From the NCBI GenBank assembly GCA_903632075.3, contig CAHIKZ030000582.1, forward strand, positions 1,320,001-1,384,000: 64,000 bases of DNA, in the 5' to 3' direction. Below are positions 47,012-57,535 of the stretch, piece by piece; the stretch's first letter is position 1; every line of letters begins with the position of its first letter. A program made the position numbers and the translations under genes. The stretch comes from Acanthosepion pharaonis. Taxonomy: Eukaryota > Mollusca > Cephalopoda > Sepiida > Sepiidae. The notes beneath the pieces are model-generated. The model was not told the origin of the DNA. It worked only from the letters and a program-made list of their open reading frames with translations, and ran no database searches.

Positions 47012-47760
47012 ACACCGATACACCCAACTATCTAGACTTTAAGTGTTCCTGCCCTGAACACCTGAAAGAGAACCTTCTTTATTCACAAGCACTTAGGTAC
47101 AGAAGGATATGTCCCAACAATGAAGAACTCAATAAAGTCACTAAAAACCTAGAGCATCAATTCATAAAACGTGCCTATATAGAACACGTAATCACGGAAC
47201 AAATAAATAAAGCAATGTTCATGCATAGAGAAGGCACCCTAATGTATAAAATTAAAAATGAATTCAGACGCATACCTCTAGTAACCACTTTTAGCACCAC
47301 TTTTCCTTCACTATATCAGATAATCAGAAATTGCTGGGAAATAATACATCTCAAATCAGACCTAGAATATTTGTTTGAGAAACTCAGCCTTCTAACATAT
47401 CATTGACCAAAGAACCTTAAGGAAATCATAGCGGGTAACCGAATTTCAGACATGAAACAGAGTAAGAATAAAACCTGCAAAAAATAGGTAGTAACTAAAT
47501 TTTAGATGATAACGTGATCCCTAATAAATCAAAAATAAAAACAACAGGATTTTCCTAACCGAATTGGTGTTACAACGTAAGTTCCTTTTGTTTTAACAAC
47601 ATTAGACACACCAATTCGTTCAACAGTTCAGTAAGTAAAAGATAATATTAGAAAAAATCTAGAGGAACATGAAGTCAAATAGATTTTGCGGCTCTAAACA
47701 ATTCGTCTAGACATGTTTAACCACAAATTTAACAACATAGATAGAATTAATATATAACCC
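47010..47760 (+). pseudogene. Penelope-like reverse transcriptase C-terminal region
   Basis: DTPNYLDFKCSCPEHLKENL, then LYSQALRYRRICPNNEELNK, is the conserved segment after the Penelope polymerase core. Then a 63-codon open frame (47215-47406) begins MFMHREGTLMYKIKNEF. Here the site that carries the Helitron-like insert in copy 1 is intact (TATAAAATTAAAAATG at about 47244). Several stops and at least one frame change. Confidence 0.8.
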
Positions 47761-48150
47761 CCATGAATCAAACTCTACCCACATTTCTCACCTACAAAAA
47801 ACAGACATGCTTGCGGAGGTGTTCATGTTTCACACTTATACACACACGCATACTAACATATACACTTACACACATCATACACACTCCCAAAGAACTAAAA
47901 TATAGCATGCACCTAATACACACACATATCCCCTTTCCCAGCACCAATAAAACTCAAAATAACCAAAAAGGGATTTCTGAGAGTCAATCTCCCCAGCCTT
48001 TATCTTAAAACACATAATAAAAGCCGTTTGACCAACACAATAACTGACCAAAATTAACGATAAAATTAACGAAAACTACAGAAAAAGTTCATTATCTTCA
48101 GGAACTCATTCATTCCTGAAGTCCACAGCTACAAACGAGCAGGATTTTTT

Positions 48151-48197
48151 TTCTTTTCTGAGTATGGGCCTGCTGGCCGAAACTAAACGTAGAATCG
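48151..48197 (+). ncRNA. Hammerhead ribozyme relic in Penelope copy 2
   Basis: CTGAGTATG (48158) stands for CTGATGATG. Stem II is GGGCC, TGCT loop, GGCC, followed by GAAACTAAAC where copy 1 has GAAACTAGTC. Copy 1 and copy 2 together show every core base unmutated in at least one copy. Confidence 0.6.
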
Positions 48198-48287
48198 AAC
48201 TGAAATAACAAAAGAAAAAGATATAATGTACAACCCAGTGTGTATGAAAATTTTAATTTTTTAATATATTTCATTGTTCAAAACTTC

Positions 48288-48332
48288 TACCCATCTATCT
48301 ATCAATCTATCTATCTATATATATATATATAT
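48288..48332. repeat. (TATC)n-(TA)n microsatellite
   Basis: At the 3' border of Penelope copy 2. Confidence 0.93.
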
Positions 48333-48812
48333 TGCATTTATAATAGTTTATTTTTAATACTAATACTGTTTTATGCTTTTATGGTACTTTTCTTTACATA
48401 TGATTTTTTTTTAACAAAATGTATTTTTTAAAAACACTAATCCCCTTTATGTTTAACATAATATATAAATCACAACTTTAAATAATAAAAAAAAAAACTA
48501 TAAACTTAGGTCCGTCATTTTTAATATATTATTGAAAATAAATACCATTAATCCCTGTTTATTTTAAATATAATATAAAACATAAATCCCTGTTTATTTT
48601 AAATATAAAATACATTGCAATATGTAATTTTAAAATAAAAAAAAACATAAAAAACCGTAAACCTCGTATAATATAAGGACAGGGCCAGTATTGCGTTAAC
48701 CAGATATGACTATTAAAATGTTATGTATGTAACCTGTCAGCACCTGAACATTGTGGTATGCATGAAACTCTGAATGTTACTATCGGTAAGGTATTAATCT
48801 GTATATCTATTA
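48333..48812. other. AT-rich DNA with a short direct repeat and hammerhead-like segment
   Basis: AATCCCTGTTTATTTTAAAT occurs twice (about 48549 and 48584). At 48744-48775 CTGAACATTGTGGTATGCAT then GAAACTC is the plus-strand homologue of the hammerhead-like relic at 11148-11174. Confidence 0.5.
48744..48775 (+). ncRNA. Hammerhead-like relic
   Basis: Homologue of 11148-11174 in opposite orientation. CTGA box and GAAAC box kept, core otherwise mutated. A TA run begins about 50 bp downstream. Confidence 0.35.
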
Positions 48813-48814
48813 AT

Positions 48815-48876
<62 letters not shown>

Positions 48877-48924
48877 TTAAAAATATGATTCCAAATCGCA
48901 CTGGAATCATATTTTTAAATAAAT
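48813..48924. repeat. (CA)n-(TA)n run ending in a 23-bp perfect inverted repeat
   Basis: The arm TATTTATTTAAAAATATGAT plus TCCA (to 48892) and its exact reverse complement from 48902 enclose a 9-base loop. Confidence 0.93.
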
Positions 48925-49045
48925 AATTATATTTATTATCTACTTTTGTATCGAGCACTATTTTTAAAAAAATAATAACTAAAATACTAAGGAACTTTGG
49001 ACTATTTACCTAACCAGTTCCTTCCTATTTTCTATATATTTTCAC

Positions 49046-49049
<4 letters not shown>

Positions 49050-49127
<78 letters not shown>
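49050..49127. repeat. (TA)n-(GT)n microsatellite
   Basis: TA to about 49109 then GT. Confidence 0.96.
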
Positions 49128-49128
<1 letters not shown>

Positions 49129-49289
49129 ATGTTGTATATTTAGGCAGCAATCCTTCCTTTATGCATGTTTCATTAAAAACGACAGACAAGGTACTACGGT
49201 TGAGCTTTTTATTAAATTTTTCTTGTGTTCTGACAGGAGCTTTCTTTTCTGGACAAAGGGTGTGTAAGGAACACCAAACCAAACCGGAC

Positions 49290-49560
49290 TCATAAATAAT
49301 TACATCGGCTACACAACCACATGTTTATCCAGACGTCTTACATTACACCTATCTGATCACAGCTCCATCAGAACACATTTAAACACACACTCAGATTTAC
49401 CCGACACTATTAGGAACATACTAGTAGAAAACACAAATATATTCACTTCATCCACTTGCAAAAAAAGACTAAAAATTATGGAAGCTCTAATAATAAAAAG
49501 GAAAAAGCCAACTCTTAACAATATTAACTATGAACAAAGCCATAATGTGCTAACCGTATT
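49290..49560 (+). pseudogene. Penelope-like protein C-terminus (GIY-YIG and tail)
   Basis: PNRTHK then, after a frame change, YIGYTTTCLSRRLTLHLSDH and SSIRTHLNTHSD, ending KKRLKIMEALIIKRKKPTLN. This is the typical end of a Penelope-type GIY-YIG protein ('YVG.TTT.L..RL..HL...SI..H' then 'L.I.EA..I....P.LN'). About 85 codons remain. Confidence 0.8.
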
Positions 49561-49650
49561 CGGAAATTAAAAACATCACTACCACACACTGAACATACAC
49601 AGAATGCACACACTCTACTAAGCTGATAATCGAATCATCCTTGATAATGG

Positions 49651-49690
49651 CTGAAGGTATAGCGGAAAGCGCTCGGAAATACAGAACATT
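49651..49690 (+). ncRNA. Hammerhead-like relic
   Basis: CTGAAGGTAT, then AGCG, GAAAG loop, CGCT, then CGGAAATAC. The stem-II hairpin is good. The core boxes are mutated. Confidence 0.3.
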
Positions 49691-49795
49691 TGGACAGTTC
49701 TTACACACCCTTTGTCCAGAAAAGAAAGCTCTTGTCAGAACACAAGTAAATAAAAAGCTCAACCGTAGTACCTTGTCTGTCGTTTTTAATGAAAC

Positions 49796-49858
49796 ATGTA
49801 TGTATGTATGTATGTATGTATGTATGTATGTATGTGCGTGTGTGTGTGAGAGAGAGAC
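49796..49858. repeat. (TATG)n-(GT)n-(GA)n microsatellite
   Basis: About nine TATG units followed by short GT and GA runs. Confidence 0.95.
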
Positions 49859-50007
49859 AGGCTTCAGGGCTATTTTCAAAGAAGTGACATCTAAAACGAC
49901 TCATATGTAGAAATATTTTCCTGCCTCTGACACACACCTCCAAACAAAAATATCAAAAGCAAGTGTCACGTCGAAACATATTTAACCCAAATCCCGATGT
50001 TGCAGTT

Positions 50008-50083
50008 GAAACAGAACCCCTTACTATTATTGAAACAGAACCCCTTACTATTATTGAAACAGAACCCTTACTATTAGTTCTAT
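50008..50083 (+). repeat. Three tandem copies of 28-29 bp
   Basis: TGAAACAGAACCCCTTACTA repeated three times, the last copy one C shorter. Confidence 0.93.
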
Positions 50084-50517
50084 CGATATAAAACTGTTTC
50101 ACTTGTTACACTAAATTGGTTTAAATATTATTGAATCATCTGCCTACATAGTATTCAGATAGTTGTTAATATTTTATATTTGCCGTGATTAATTTCATTT
50201 TATGTCAAACTGGATGACATACTATTGACATTATTTACATCGTTCGAACTGCTGCCCCATGTTTGTTTCCATATTGACGAATTTTCATCAAGTGTTATAC
50301 GTTGGACTTTCGATCAAACCCTTTCTTTAGTTCACGTGGTGGATTGTCAATGCGCTATGACTTGTTTTGGATAGCTTACTGTCAATAAATTCCCTTTAGT
50401 AACTCAACTTCCCATGTTCTTGCTCTCAATTCTGTGTCCAGGTATTGATCACACAACTGTTTGGGTCAAGTCACGTTTGGGATTACTCAACCAAACCTTT
50501 TTTTTCAATATGTATAT
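50084..50517. other. Non-coding DNA, nothing recognised
   Basis: No feature supported. Confidence 0.4.
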
Positions 50518-51017
50518 ATCACCTGAAGAAGTCAATCGATTAAGTACTTTCTGAGCGACTGTTCGGTTGAACTCTCTTCCTACGGACGGGAGGAACCCGA
50601 AGGAGGCTACGCCGAAGGGCGGAGTCTCCTTCAGGGAGGTAAAACCGGCCCTGAACCCGTTTATACGGGTTCAATGGGCATATTTTTGACCGAGCCCACG
50701 GGCTCGGAATGCCCACGTTAAAAAGGCCTTGTGCCACATGACACCATCGTGGGGGGATGACTGAATATCGTCAGTCGTTCACCTCTGAACCGACTGTTCG
50801 GTTTAACTCTCTTCCTACGGGCGGGAAGGACCCGAAGGAGGCTACGCCGAAGGGCGGAGTCTCCTTCAGGGGAATAAATTGGCCCTGAACCCGTTTATAC
50901 GGGTTCAAATGGGCTATTTTTGGCCGAGCCTAATGGCTCGGGAATGTCCACGTTAAAAAGGCCTTGTGCCACATGACACCCTCGTGGGGGGGTGACTGAA
51001 TATCATCATCTGAAGAA
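50518..51017 (-). mobile_element. GC-rich hairpin repeat, two tandem units, with target duplication
   Basis: Two 235-bp units (GACTGTTCGGTT at 50557 and 50792) in the orientation opposite to the 26-kb array. The flanks ATCACCTGAAGAA (50518-50530) and ATCATCTGAAGAA (51005-51017) differ at one position, as expected for a target-site duplication, leaving an insert of 474 bp. Inverted repeats within each unit include GAACCCGT/ACGGGTTC, CCGAGCC/GGCTCGG and CGCC-GAAG-GGCG. Confidence 0.75.
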
Positions 51018-51045
51018 TGGCGGAGCTCACAACCACCGAAATGTG
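51010..51045 (+). ncRNA. Hammerhead-like relic interrupted by the GC-rich repeat
   Basis: CTGAAGAATGGCGGAGCTCA then CAACCACCGAAAT keeps a CTGA.GA box, a GGCGG/CCACC-like stem and a CGAAA box. The GC-rich repeat lies immediately upstream, its target duplication overlapping the first box. Confidence 0.3.
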
Positions 51046-51479
51046 AATATGGTAATAAAGATGAGGACAATAATGTAAAGAGTTACAATAGTTCATGTCA
51101 GAAATATAGACAGATATAGATATCTTATATTCAGATTTTGTATCCCTGAATATTCATTGTTAATTTGTTAACATAATATGTCACAACATAGTCTCCACAA
51201 TCACCCTAACTTAAATTATTTAACTCAGTAATGTCCACACTCCTAAAACTTGAACACGCATTCTCGTGTCATCAATTGAAACTGATGACATTTTACATAT
51301 ATTTTGTATCGTAAATTAGAAGAGGTTACACTACGTTTGAGAGCTATCCTGAAGCAAAATCAGTTTCCATAAACACAGCAAAAACGAAAGAGAGTGAATG
51401 AACAACAATCAAATATGGCTTACAATGACGAAACAAGATTAAAGGAAAATCGTCGAAAGTCGGGTATTTAGTAAACCGG

Positions 51480-51483
<4 letters not shown>
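51018..51483. other. Non-coding DNA, nothing recognised
   Basis: No feature supported. Confidence 0.4.
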
Positions 51484-51520
<37 letters not shown>

Positions 51521-51563
51521 GTTGGATAGATGTGAGTTTGTGACCCTGGGTTTCACGCTTTAG

Positions 51564-51616
<53 letters not shown>
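51484..51616. repeat. Two (TA)n microsatellites
   Basis: TA runs at 51484-51518 and 51567-51616 with about 48 bp between. Confidence 0.95.
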
Positions 51617-51619
<3 letters not shown>

Positions 51620-51888
51620 CTCGGAAAGAATGGGAAACATATAAAAAAAATTTCAGAAAATTCTGTCAAATGACGATATCAACAATATTTCGGAGTCATC
51701 AAAAAATTAAATTTATTACACAAAAGCAATATCTTATATATAAAGAAAATAGAAGTAAGAGACGCAAGTATCAGAGCACAACAAATACATCTTCGTTTGG
51801 ATAAATTATATTCACTTTTAAATAAATTTGAATTTTTATTGTTTACTTTATATCCCCTGTCATCCCTTCTCTAAATCTCGTGACGTTT
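51617..51888. other. Non-coding DNA, nothing recognised
   Basis: No feature supported. Confidence 0.4.
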
Positions 51889-51980
51889 CGCCAATGTATT
51901 TTGCTGAAAAGTCGCCAATGTATTTTGCTGAAAAGTCGCCAATGTATTTTGCTGAAAAGTCGCCAATGTATTTTGCTGGA
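51889..51980 (+). repeat. Four tandem copies of a 24-bp unit
   Basis: CGCCAATGTATTTTGCTGAA plus AAGT repeated four times, the last partial. The first three are identical. Confidence 0.96.
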
Positions 51981-52184
51981 ATTCCCGACACACTGTTAGA
52001 ATATTCTATGAATATTTCCCCGTGTAGCATTGTTTAGAATGTTTTTTTTTTTTAAGTTTATGTGATAATATATTTTTAATGATTAGCGAAATCGTTACGA
52101 GTTCAGAAGTTATAAGGTTTTAGCGCTTAAAATTTAATAAACACATCAGTAGACATGTGTACCATCGAAATATTATTCATCCCT

Positions 52185-52645
52185 CAGTCAATCAGTTATG
52201 TGCCATGCGTTTGCCATTTCTTTCTGCGGTAGACCAGTTGCCATCCCAAACTATAGAACCTTGTCTCTCCTCCTATCTATCGATAGCTGCGGGAGAAGAG
52301 GAGTATTCATAGCTTTCACAAGAGTATTTGCGCGTAAGTGAATATCAGTCAGTTATGTGCCATGCGTGATACACGCTTAGGCGATCGTGTATCTTTTGAT
52401 ACATGATTGACGAGACTGATTTTTTTCCCGCAGTAGATTGTCGTTTCTTTCTGTGATAGACCAGTTGCCATCCAATGCTATAAAACCCGGTCTGTCCTGC
52501 TATTTACCCATAGCTGGAGTTGGGAGAAAAAGATTCATATCTTTTCCAAGGGTATTAGCACGTAAGTGAATGCAATGGATTCGACTAGAATTCGAACTCA
52601 GCTCTCCGATTCCTCAAGCCAAGCCGTTATCCATTGCTTCACGAT
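52185..52645 (-). mobile_element. tRNA-derived SINE with partial second copy
   Basis: On the minus strand the A-box region GAAGCAATGGATAACGG (near 52624-52640) and the B-box region GAGTTCGAATTCTA (near 52586-52599) head a body ending near 52345. Left of that, 52185-52345 repeats part of the body (GTAGACCAGTTGCCATCC occurs near 52228; the full copy has ATAGACCAGTTGCCATCC near 52458). Same family as 15063-15362. Confidence 0.8.
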
Positions 52646-52664
52646 ACTTTGTCATAAAGCACAC

Positions 52665-53205
52665 TGTATCAATTTATCTCCTTGGCAAAACCAATGTAAT
52701 GTTTTTTCGTCTGTTTTTTTCCCAAAATTATTAATACGAAAGGAGCCATGACCATAGATTATATTATAGCACAAGTAGAGACTTAAAGACTAGTTCCTCG
52801 TATGAGTACTAAGTTTTATTAACGTGTGTATTGATCTATTCGCCATAGATAGACCGGCGTATGACTCGCAAAGACAGAATATACCGACGCTGTCGGCATG
52901 ATTCCAGGTAGCCTAGAAAAGAAATATGTATTAGTAAGAATAATTCTTTTAAGTACGAACCATAAAAGCATCTAGCGCCTCAGAGAAAGCATATCTTGGA
53001 ATTATTATCTGTTCTTTAGTATAATGTTCTTTTAAGGCGACTGTCCGTCTGGACTTTGCATTGAAAGAGATCTATCATAGAATTTCTGTTTTCGAAAGGA
53101 AAAAGTGTTGCAAAATTTGGTTGATAAATGTTTATTTTAAACACAGTGCGTGACGTATAGTGAGTAGATTGGTCAGTAGAATTTAATATAATTTAAACAA
53201 ACGAA
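52665..53205 (+). repeat. Duplicated segment, left copy (empty site)
   Basis: Shares in order ACTTAAAGACTAGTT, GATCTATTCGCC, GTATGACTCGCAAAG, AAGAATAATTCTTTTAAGTA and GATAAATGTTTATT with 54168-54960, spaced about 1.5 kb. This copy lacks the GC-rich insert. Confidence 0.8.
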
Positions 53206-53548
53206 AATGTATTTTAAGTTCTAAGTTGTAAGAGGGCAGCAAATGTAACAACCTTTTCTTTTCTAGTTGAGGTACAGAGCTGACGTTGAGCAACTGAGTG
53301 ATCATCACGATCACCAGAATTTTTTTTTCTTTTGAGTTTAATGATAGATTTGTTTACAAACAAATAGGAAACAATTCCTGGATTAAAACAAGCGATATAT
53401 GAATAAAGATTCTGAAGTTAATATAGAGATGTGTCAAATGGTTTGTCGTAAGTGTTGCTGATAGGTGTCAGCGTTGTATTGACCATGAAGAGGAGTATGT
53501 TAAATCGTTGGTTAATCATAAACATGTTGATATTAGGTGACAATAATT
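53206..53548. other. Non-coding DNA, nothing recognised
   Basis: No feature supported, possibly the diverged end of the duplication. Confidence 0.4.
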
Positions 53549-53645
53549 ATATATATATATATATCTTTTTAAATTACTATAATTTCTGTTCAATAAATAT
53601 TAATAAGTCAAAATAACCATTACATTTGCCTCACAATGTATATTT

Positions 53646-53698
<53 letters not shown>
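53549..53698. repeat. Two (TA)n microsatellites
   Basis: A short TA run at 53549-53565 and a longer one at 53649-53698. Confidence 0.93.
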
Positions 53699-53701
<3 letters not shown>

Positions 53702-54167
53702 TACTCTAAATTGTATAACTTTTATTAAATAAAAATCAAGCATCCAGGCCTTTACTGTGAATCATGTTTCATCTAGGTAATGTAGATGCTTTTCTTGTGC
53801 GATGCATCTATTCCAGAACTCACCGAAGCATTAGTAAAACCTGTCTAGTTAAGAATACTCAAAGATTTTTTTTTAATATATTTTCCAGAAGTCAAAGGGA
53901 AAAACAATCCAGATATTTTTACATCGGCCAACCTGATTATATGGAGATATTAAATTCTGGTTTCTAAAATGTTAAATTAAGATATATTTCGGTTGAACAT
54001 TAGCAGCTGTATCGTAACGATTTATTTAGCGTCTGCTACCTGCATCTTTGTTCCTCTATGGCAAAAACAGAATTTTAACTTCAACACATGGATACATTTT
54101 CTCCTTACTTGTTTAAGCTAGTTAAATATCTATCTAATGTAAATCGAATGACACAAGAATATAAAAC
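53699..54167. other. Non-coding DNA, nothing recognised
   Basis: No feature supported. Confidence 0.4.
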
Positions 54168-54960
54168 AGAATCAATTAAATTTGTCTCTTGGTTATAATC
54201 ATTGTAATGTGTTTTCCGGAAGCATTTTTTTAAAAAGATATTAATGTGAAAGTAGTAGTGACCACAGGTTATTTTATTTAAATAACACTCGTATAAACTT
54301 AAAGACTAGTTACTCCTAAGGATTAAGGTGTGTATTAATCTATTCGCTCGGATCAAAGTGTAGTATCTGCACTTTGTGAGCTGCCGGGTCGGGTGTCTGT
54401 CGAACTCTCGGCTTGCAGAGAGGAACCCGGACGAAGCTCCACCGAAGGGTAGGGTTTCGTTGAGGGAGGTTGACGGAACTGGCCCGCCTCGGCGGGTTTG
54501 GATGGTTATTTATTTTTGGCTGGGCCTACGGGCTCAGAGATACCCACATTAAAAAGGCCTTGTGCCACATTCGATCCCCGTGGGTGGATTGATAAATACC
54601 ATCTATTCGCCAAAGGTAGACAGACGTATGACTAGCAAAGAAATTATATACTGATGCTATCGGCCTGATTCCATGAAACCTAGAAAAGAAATCTGCATTA
54701 ATAAGAATAATTCTTTTAAGTATAAACCATAAAAGAGACTAGCGACTCAGGGAACAATAATGGAATTACTATTTTTTTATGATATTCTTTTAAAACGACC
54801 TCCCTTCTTGTCTTTTAATTGTAAAGAGATTTATATTAGAATTTCTGTTTTCGGAATAAGAAAATGTTGCAAAATATTTACAGGTATTTGGTAAATGTTT
54901 ATTGGAAACACTGCACATAACGTGTAGTGAAGTGATCGGTCACTAGAGGAAAAAATGTTC
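54168..54960 (+). repeat. Duplicated segment, right copy (with insert)
   Basis: Homologue of 52665-53205 interrupted at 54348-54600. Confidence 0.8.
54348..54600 (-). mobile_element. GC-rich hairpin repeat, single inserted unit
   Basis: 253 bp inserted in the right copy of the duplication and absent from the left copy. It is flanked by ATCTATTCGC at 54338-54347 and 54601-54610, an exact 10-bp target duplication, and the left copy of the duplication has that site once. It contains AAAGTG/CACTTT, CCCGCC/GGCGGG and ACC-GAAG-GGT inverted repeats and AAAAAGGCCTTGTGCCACAT, as in the other loci. This shows the unit itself is mobile. Confidence 0.85.
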
Positions 54961-55559
54961 ATATTGGCAGCCACTGAGGATAAAATCTAACCAAATGATG
55001 ATCTCATGACAACTGAGAAAAAAAAAGTATCTGTGAATTCCTACACGTAATCCACAGAGGTGTTTATGGTTTGGTTCAGTCTTTTTCCATTCAATGGTCT
55101 CTGCAATATGAGCTGCTACATTTCACATCGACTTCTTGAACGATGGAAACGTTTAATATCCAAAAACTTCTGTAGAATCACAAAACAGATATCACAAAGA
55201 GAGGTACAGCCCTGCAAAGGTAATGGAGTGTAAGATGCAATTTGTATACGATTAGGAAAACTGTTTCTACGATATAAGTAACAATGCTAACATTCAAAGA
55301 TGGAATACCATGAGTGAGAAAAATATGTTCAGGATTATATTATGAATGATCAGTCGACTGCTTTCATTTTAGTAGCTTATGCGAGCATCTGCTTCTAAAA
55401 CTACTGTTATTGAAGAAAAGAAAATGAAAACTCTGATCTTAAAACTCCTCTGGCTTGGGGCCATATCCAGTCATGGTAAAGGGTTTAGGAATAAAGGCCC
55501 TGGGCAAATTGAGAGCCGGAGTAGGAATCACTAAGGCAGTTCGAAATTACGTTCAATAT
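54961..55559. other. Non-coding DNA, nothing recognised
   Basis: No feature supported. The last 100 bp may belong to the LINE that follows. Confidence 0.4.
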
Positions 55560-56150
55560 TGTTCTAGCAATACTTGCGACGACGCTGAAGCCATGCTCTA
55601 TTAGATTCTACCTCTCTCTTGGACAACTTACCTGACGTGGAGAGCTGATAATCTCTCAAAAACCCTGCCCAGGTCTGCGTCCTGTAGAGGACACTCCAGA
55701 ATCGCTACGCTGACAGGAAACAACAATATACTGACGGGAGTTTTCGGAAGGTACCTCTGAACGTGGAATTGGTCACTGGCAAGAGGGAGACATCGTCTTC
55801 GTTTCAAGGACGTCTACAAAAGTGTGACAGACATCGACATTGAGCGGTGGGAAGACGTCGTCTATAATCACTCACGCTGTAGTCGCGATTTACAACGAGG
55901 GCTGGCGAAAAGAGAGAAGAAACAGAGGCTTGCCGCCGGTAAGAATCTTGCCCGAAGGAAAGAAAACAACACAGTGACATCGGGGTAGAGCGTCTTTGCG
56001 TGTATCAGTTGCAGTCGAGACTGTCACTCTCGTGTGGGTCTGTCCAAACATAACAGGTACTGAACCGCCATCAGCAGCTGAGGCATAAAACTTTGAATAC
56101 AGATACATGGTCTCTCGAGACCAACGGATGGAATATCTTCAAGAAAAACG
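55560..56150 (+). pseudogene. LINE C-terminal region with zinc-finger-like end
   Basis: From about 55770 one frame reads WSLARGRHRLRFKDVYKSVT, then DIERWEDVVYNHSRCSRDL, then KREKKQRLAAGKNLARRKEN, a stop, and FACISCSRDCHSRVGLSKH. This is the conserved end of jockey-like LINE proteins ('G.R.RG..RKRFKD..K.....I....WE..A.DR..W......G' and a C2HC/C2H2-like 'C..CGR.C.S..GL..H'). Upstream coding is decayed beyond confident reading. Two stops seen. Confidence 0.75.
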
Positions 56151-57189
56151 GGTATGACTTAAAGACTTTTTTTCATTCTTTATTCTATGTGCCATGTCCC
56201 ATCAGGATGTTGGCGATCATAGATATCTACAATTTCCTGTCATTTGTAGCTCTTCGTAATTTTTGTCTTTTTGCTACGTCTCCTAAACTCTGTTCTGTTA
56301 ATCTTTTACTCAAGATGTTTTTACTAAATGTTGTTATCCTTTGTCACTTTTGACTTAAATGTCCTGTGATTGTCAAATTTCCCAAACCCTCTTTCTTCAT
56401 TATGTATTATAGAAATTGCAGCGGTCTTCTCTTGTTGATGTAAATTAAAAGTATTCTTTTATTTTCCATTTTCTCTAAAATTTCTGGTTGCTCTCATGTT
56501 TGGTCCATCACATTTTCGTCTTCTTCTTTAGAACAACATATCTGTTTGTTCAAGGCTTTCCACATCTCTGATTTTATTCTCGTTTCTGTTTGCAGATATA
56601 TAGATTACATTAACAAATTACCTTCCAAAATCAAGCCGCCACCAAGTATAGGTAAGAAAAGATAGCCATCTTGACATTCTTGAAAATGGATATGTGAACA
56701 ATTATAAGAACTCTCTACGCAGCTCGAATAGCACGTCGTTACCTATAGCGTTGCACGCAAGATCACATCGTATATAATAGTTCTGGGATTATTGGGCAAA
56801 GAAAAATATTTCATGTCACTCCACTGAGGTAGAATCTACTGCCGATCTCGAAGATAGAGAGCAGTGACTAAGCCACATAACAGTATCTCACATGCCAAAA
56901 TCCACCCAGGAGGATTGGGTGAGAAGTTATGTAACTCCCAGTAAACAATCTCCTACATACTCTGATTTGAATCGCATTTACTGGTGAGATTCCTTGATGC
57001 AGATCAAGCAGATGGCCGACAGTAATTTGTTTTGTACCTTGAAACGAAATACAGTGAACGGTAGAAATACATCGCATATATACCACAAAAATGACATCCC
57101 ACATAATGGTATGACATTAGTGAGAACGGTGTCATCATCTAGCTAATGCCTTACCATCATGTGGAAAGTATTTCTGCGAAGAATATGTG
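56151..57189. other. Non-coding DNA, nothing recognised
   Basis: CTACAATTTCCTGTCATTTG near 56228 recurs near 17255, so part is an unidentified dispersed repeat. No gene supported. Confidence 0.4.
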
Positions 57190-57212
57190 GGAGGGGTTCT
57201 GACGCACCCTGT
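57190..57212 (-). repeat. Mariner-type terminal repeat, single end
   Basis: On the minus strand TACAGGGTGCGTCAGAACC resembles the ACAGGGTG ends of mariner-like elements, and the sequence at 62446 begins the same way. No partner end found. Confidence 0.3.
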
Positions 57213-57230
57213 ATAAAATCTATAAAAAAA

Positions 57231-57527
<297 letters not shown>

Positions 57528-57535
57528 TTGAATGA

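Larger units (their letters stand above)
46874..48290 (+). mobile_element. Penelope-like retroelement, copy 2, truncated
   Basis: A 5'-terminal fragment (to about 46966) with CATGGAATATTAG, a TA run (46967-47006), the reverse-transcriptase C-terminal region from about 47010, then a 3' untranslated region shared with copy 1 and ending in ATTGTTCAAAAC near 48280 before a TATC/TA microsatellite. Most of the reverse transcriptase is missing on the left. The GIY-YIG segment of copy 1 (about 10020-10260) is absent here through an internal deletion near 47640. Confidence 0.8.
49130..49800 (+). mobile_element. Penelope-like retroelement, copy 3, C-terminal part between inverted arms
   Basis: The coding remnant (49290-49560) is flanked by inverted arms at about 49163-49272 and 49699-49799. 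The right arm GTCCAGAAAAGAAAGCTC and ACCTTGTCTGTCGTTTTTAA are the reverse complement of the left arm, with one substitution and one short indel seen. Microsatellites bound both sides (TA/GT left, TATG right). The arrangement suggests inverted terminal fragments around a 5'-truncated element. Confidence 0.75.

Noticed and set aside
51889..51980. CRISPR-like short direct repeats
   Set aside because: The 24-bp units are contiguous with no unique spacers, in an animal genome. Simple tandem repeat.
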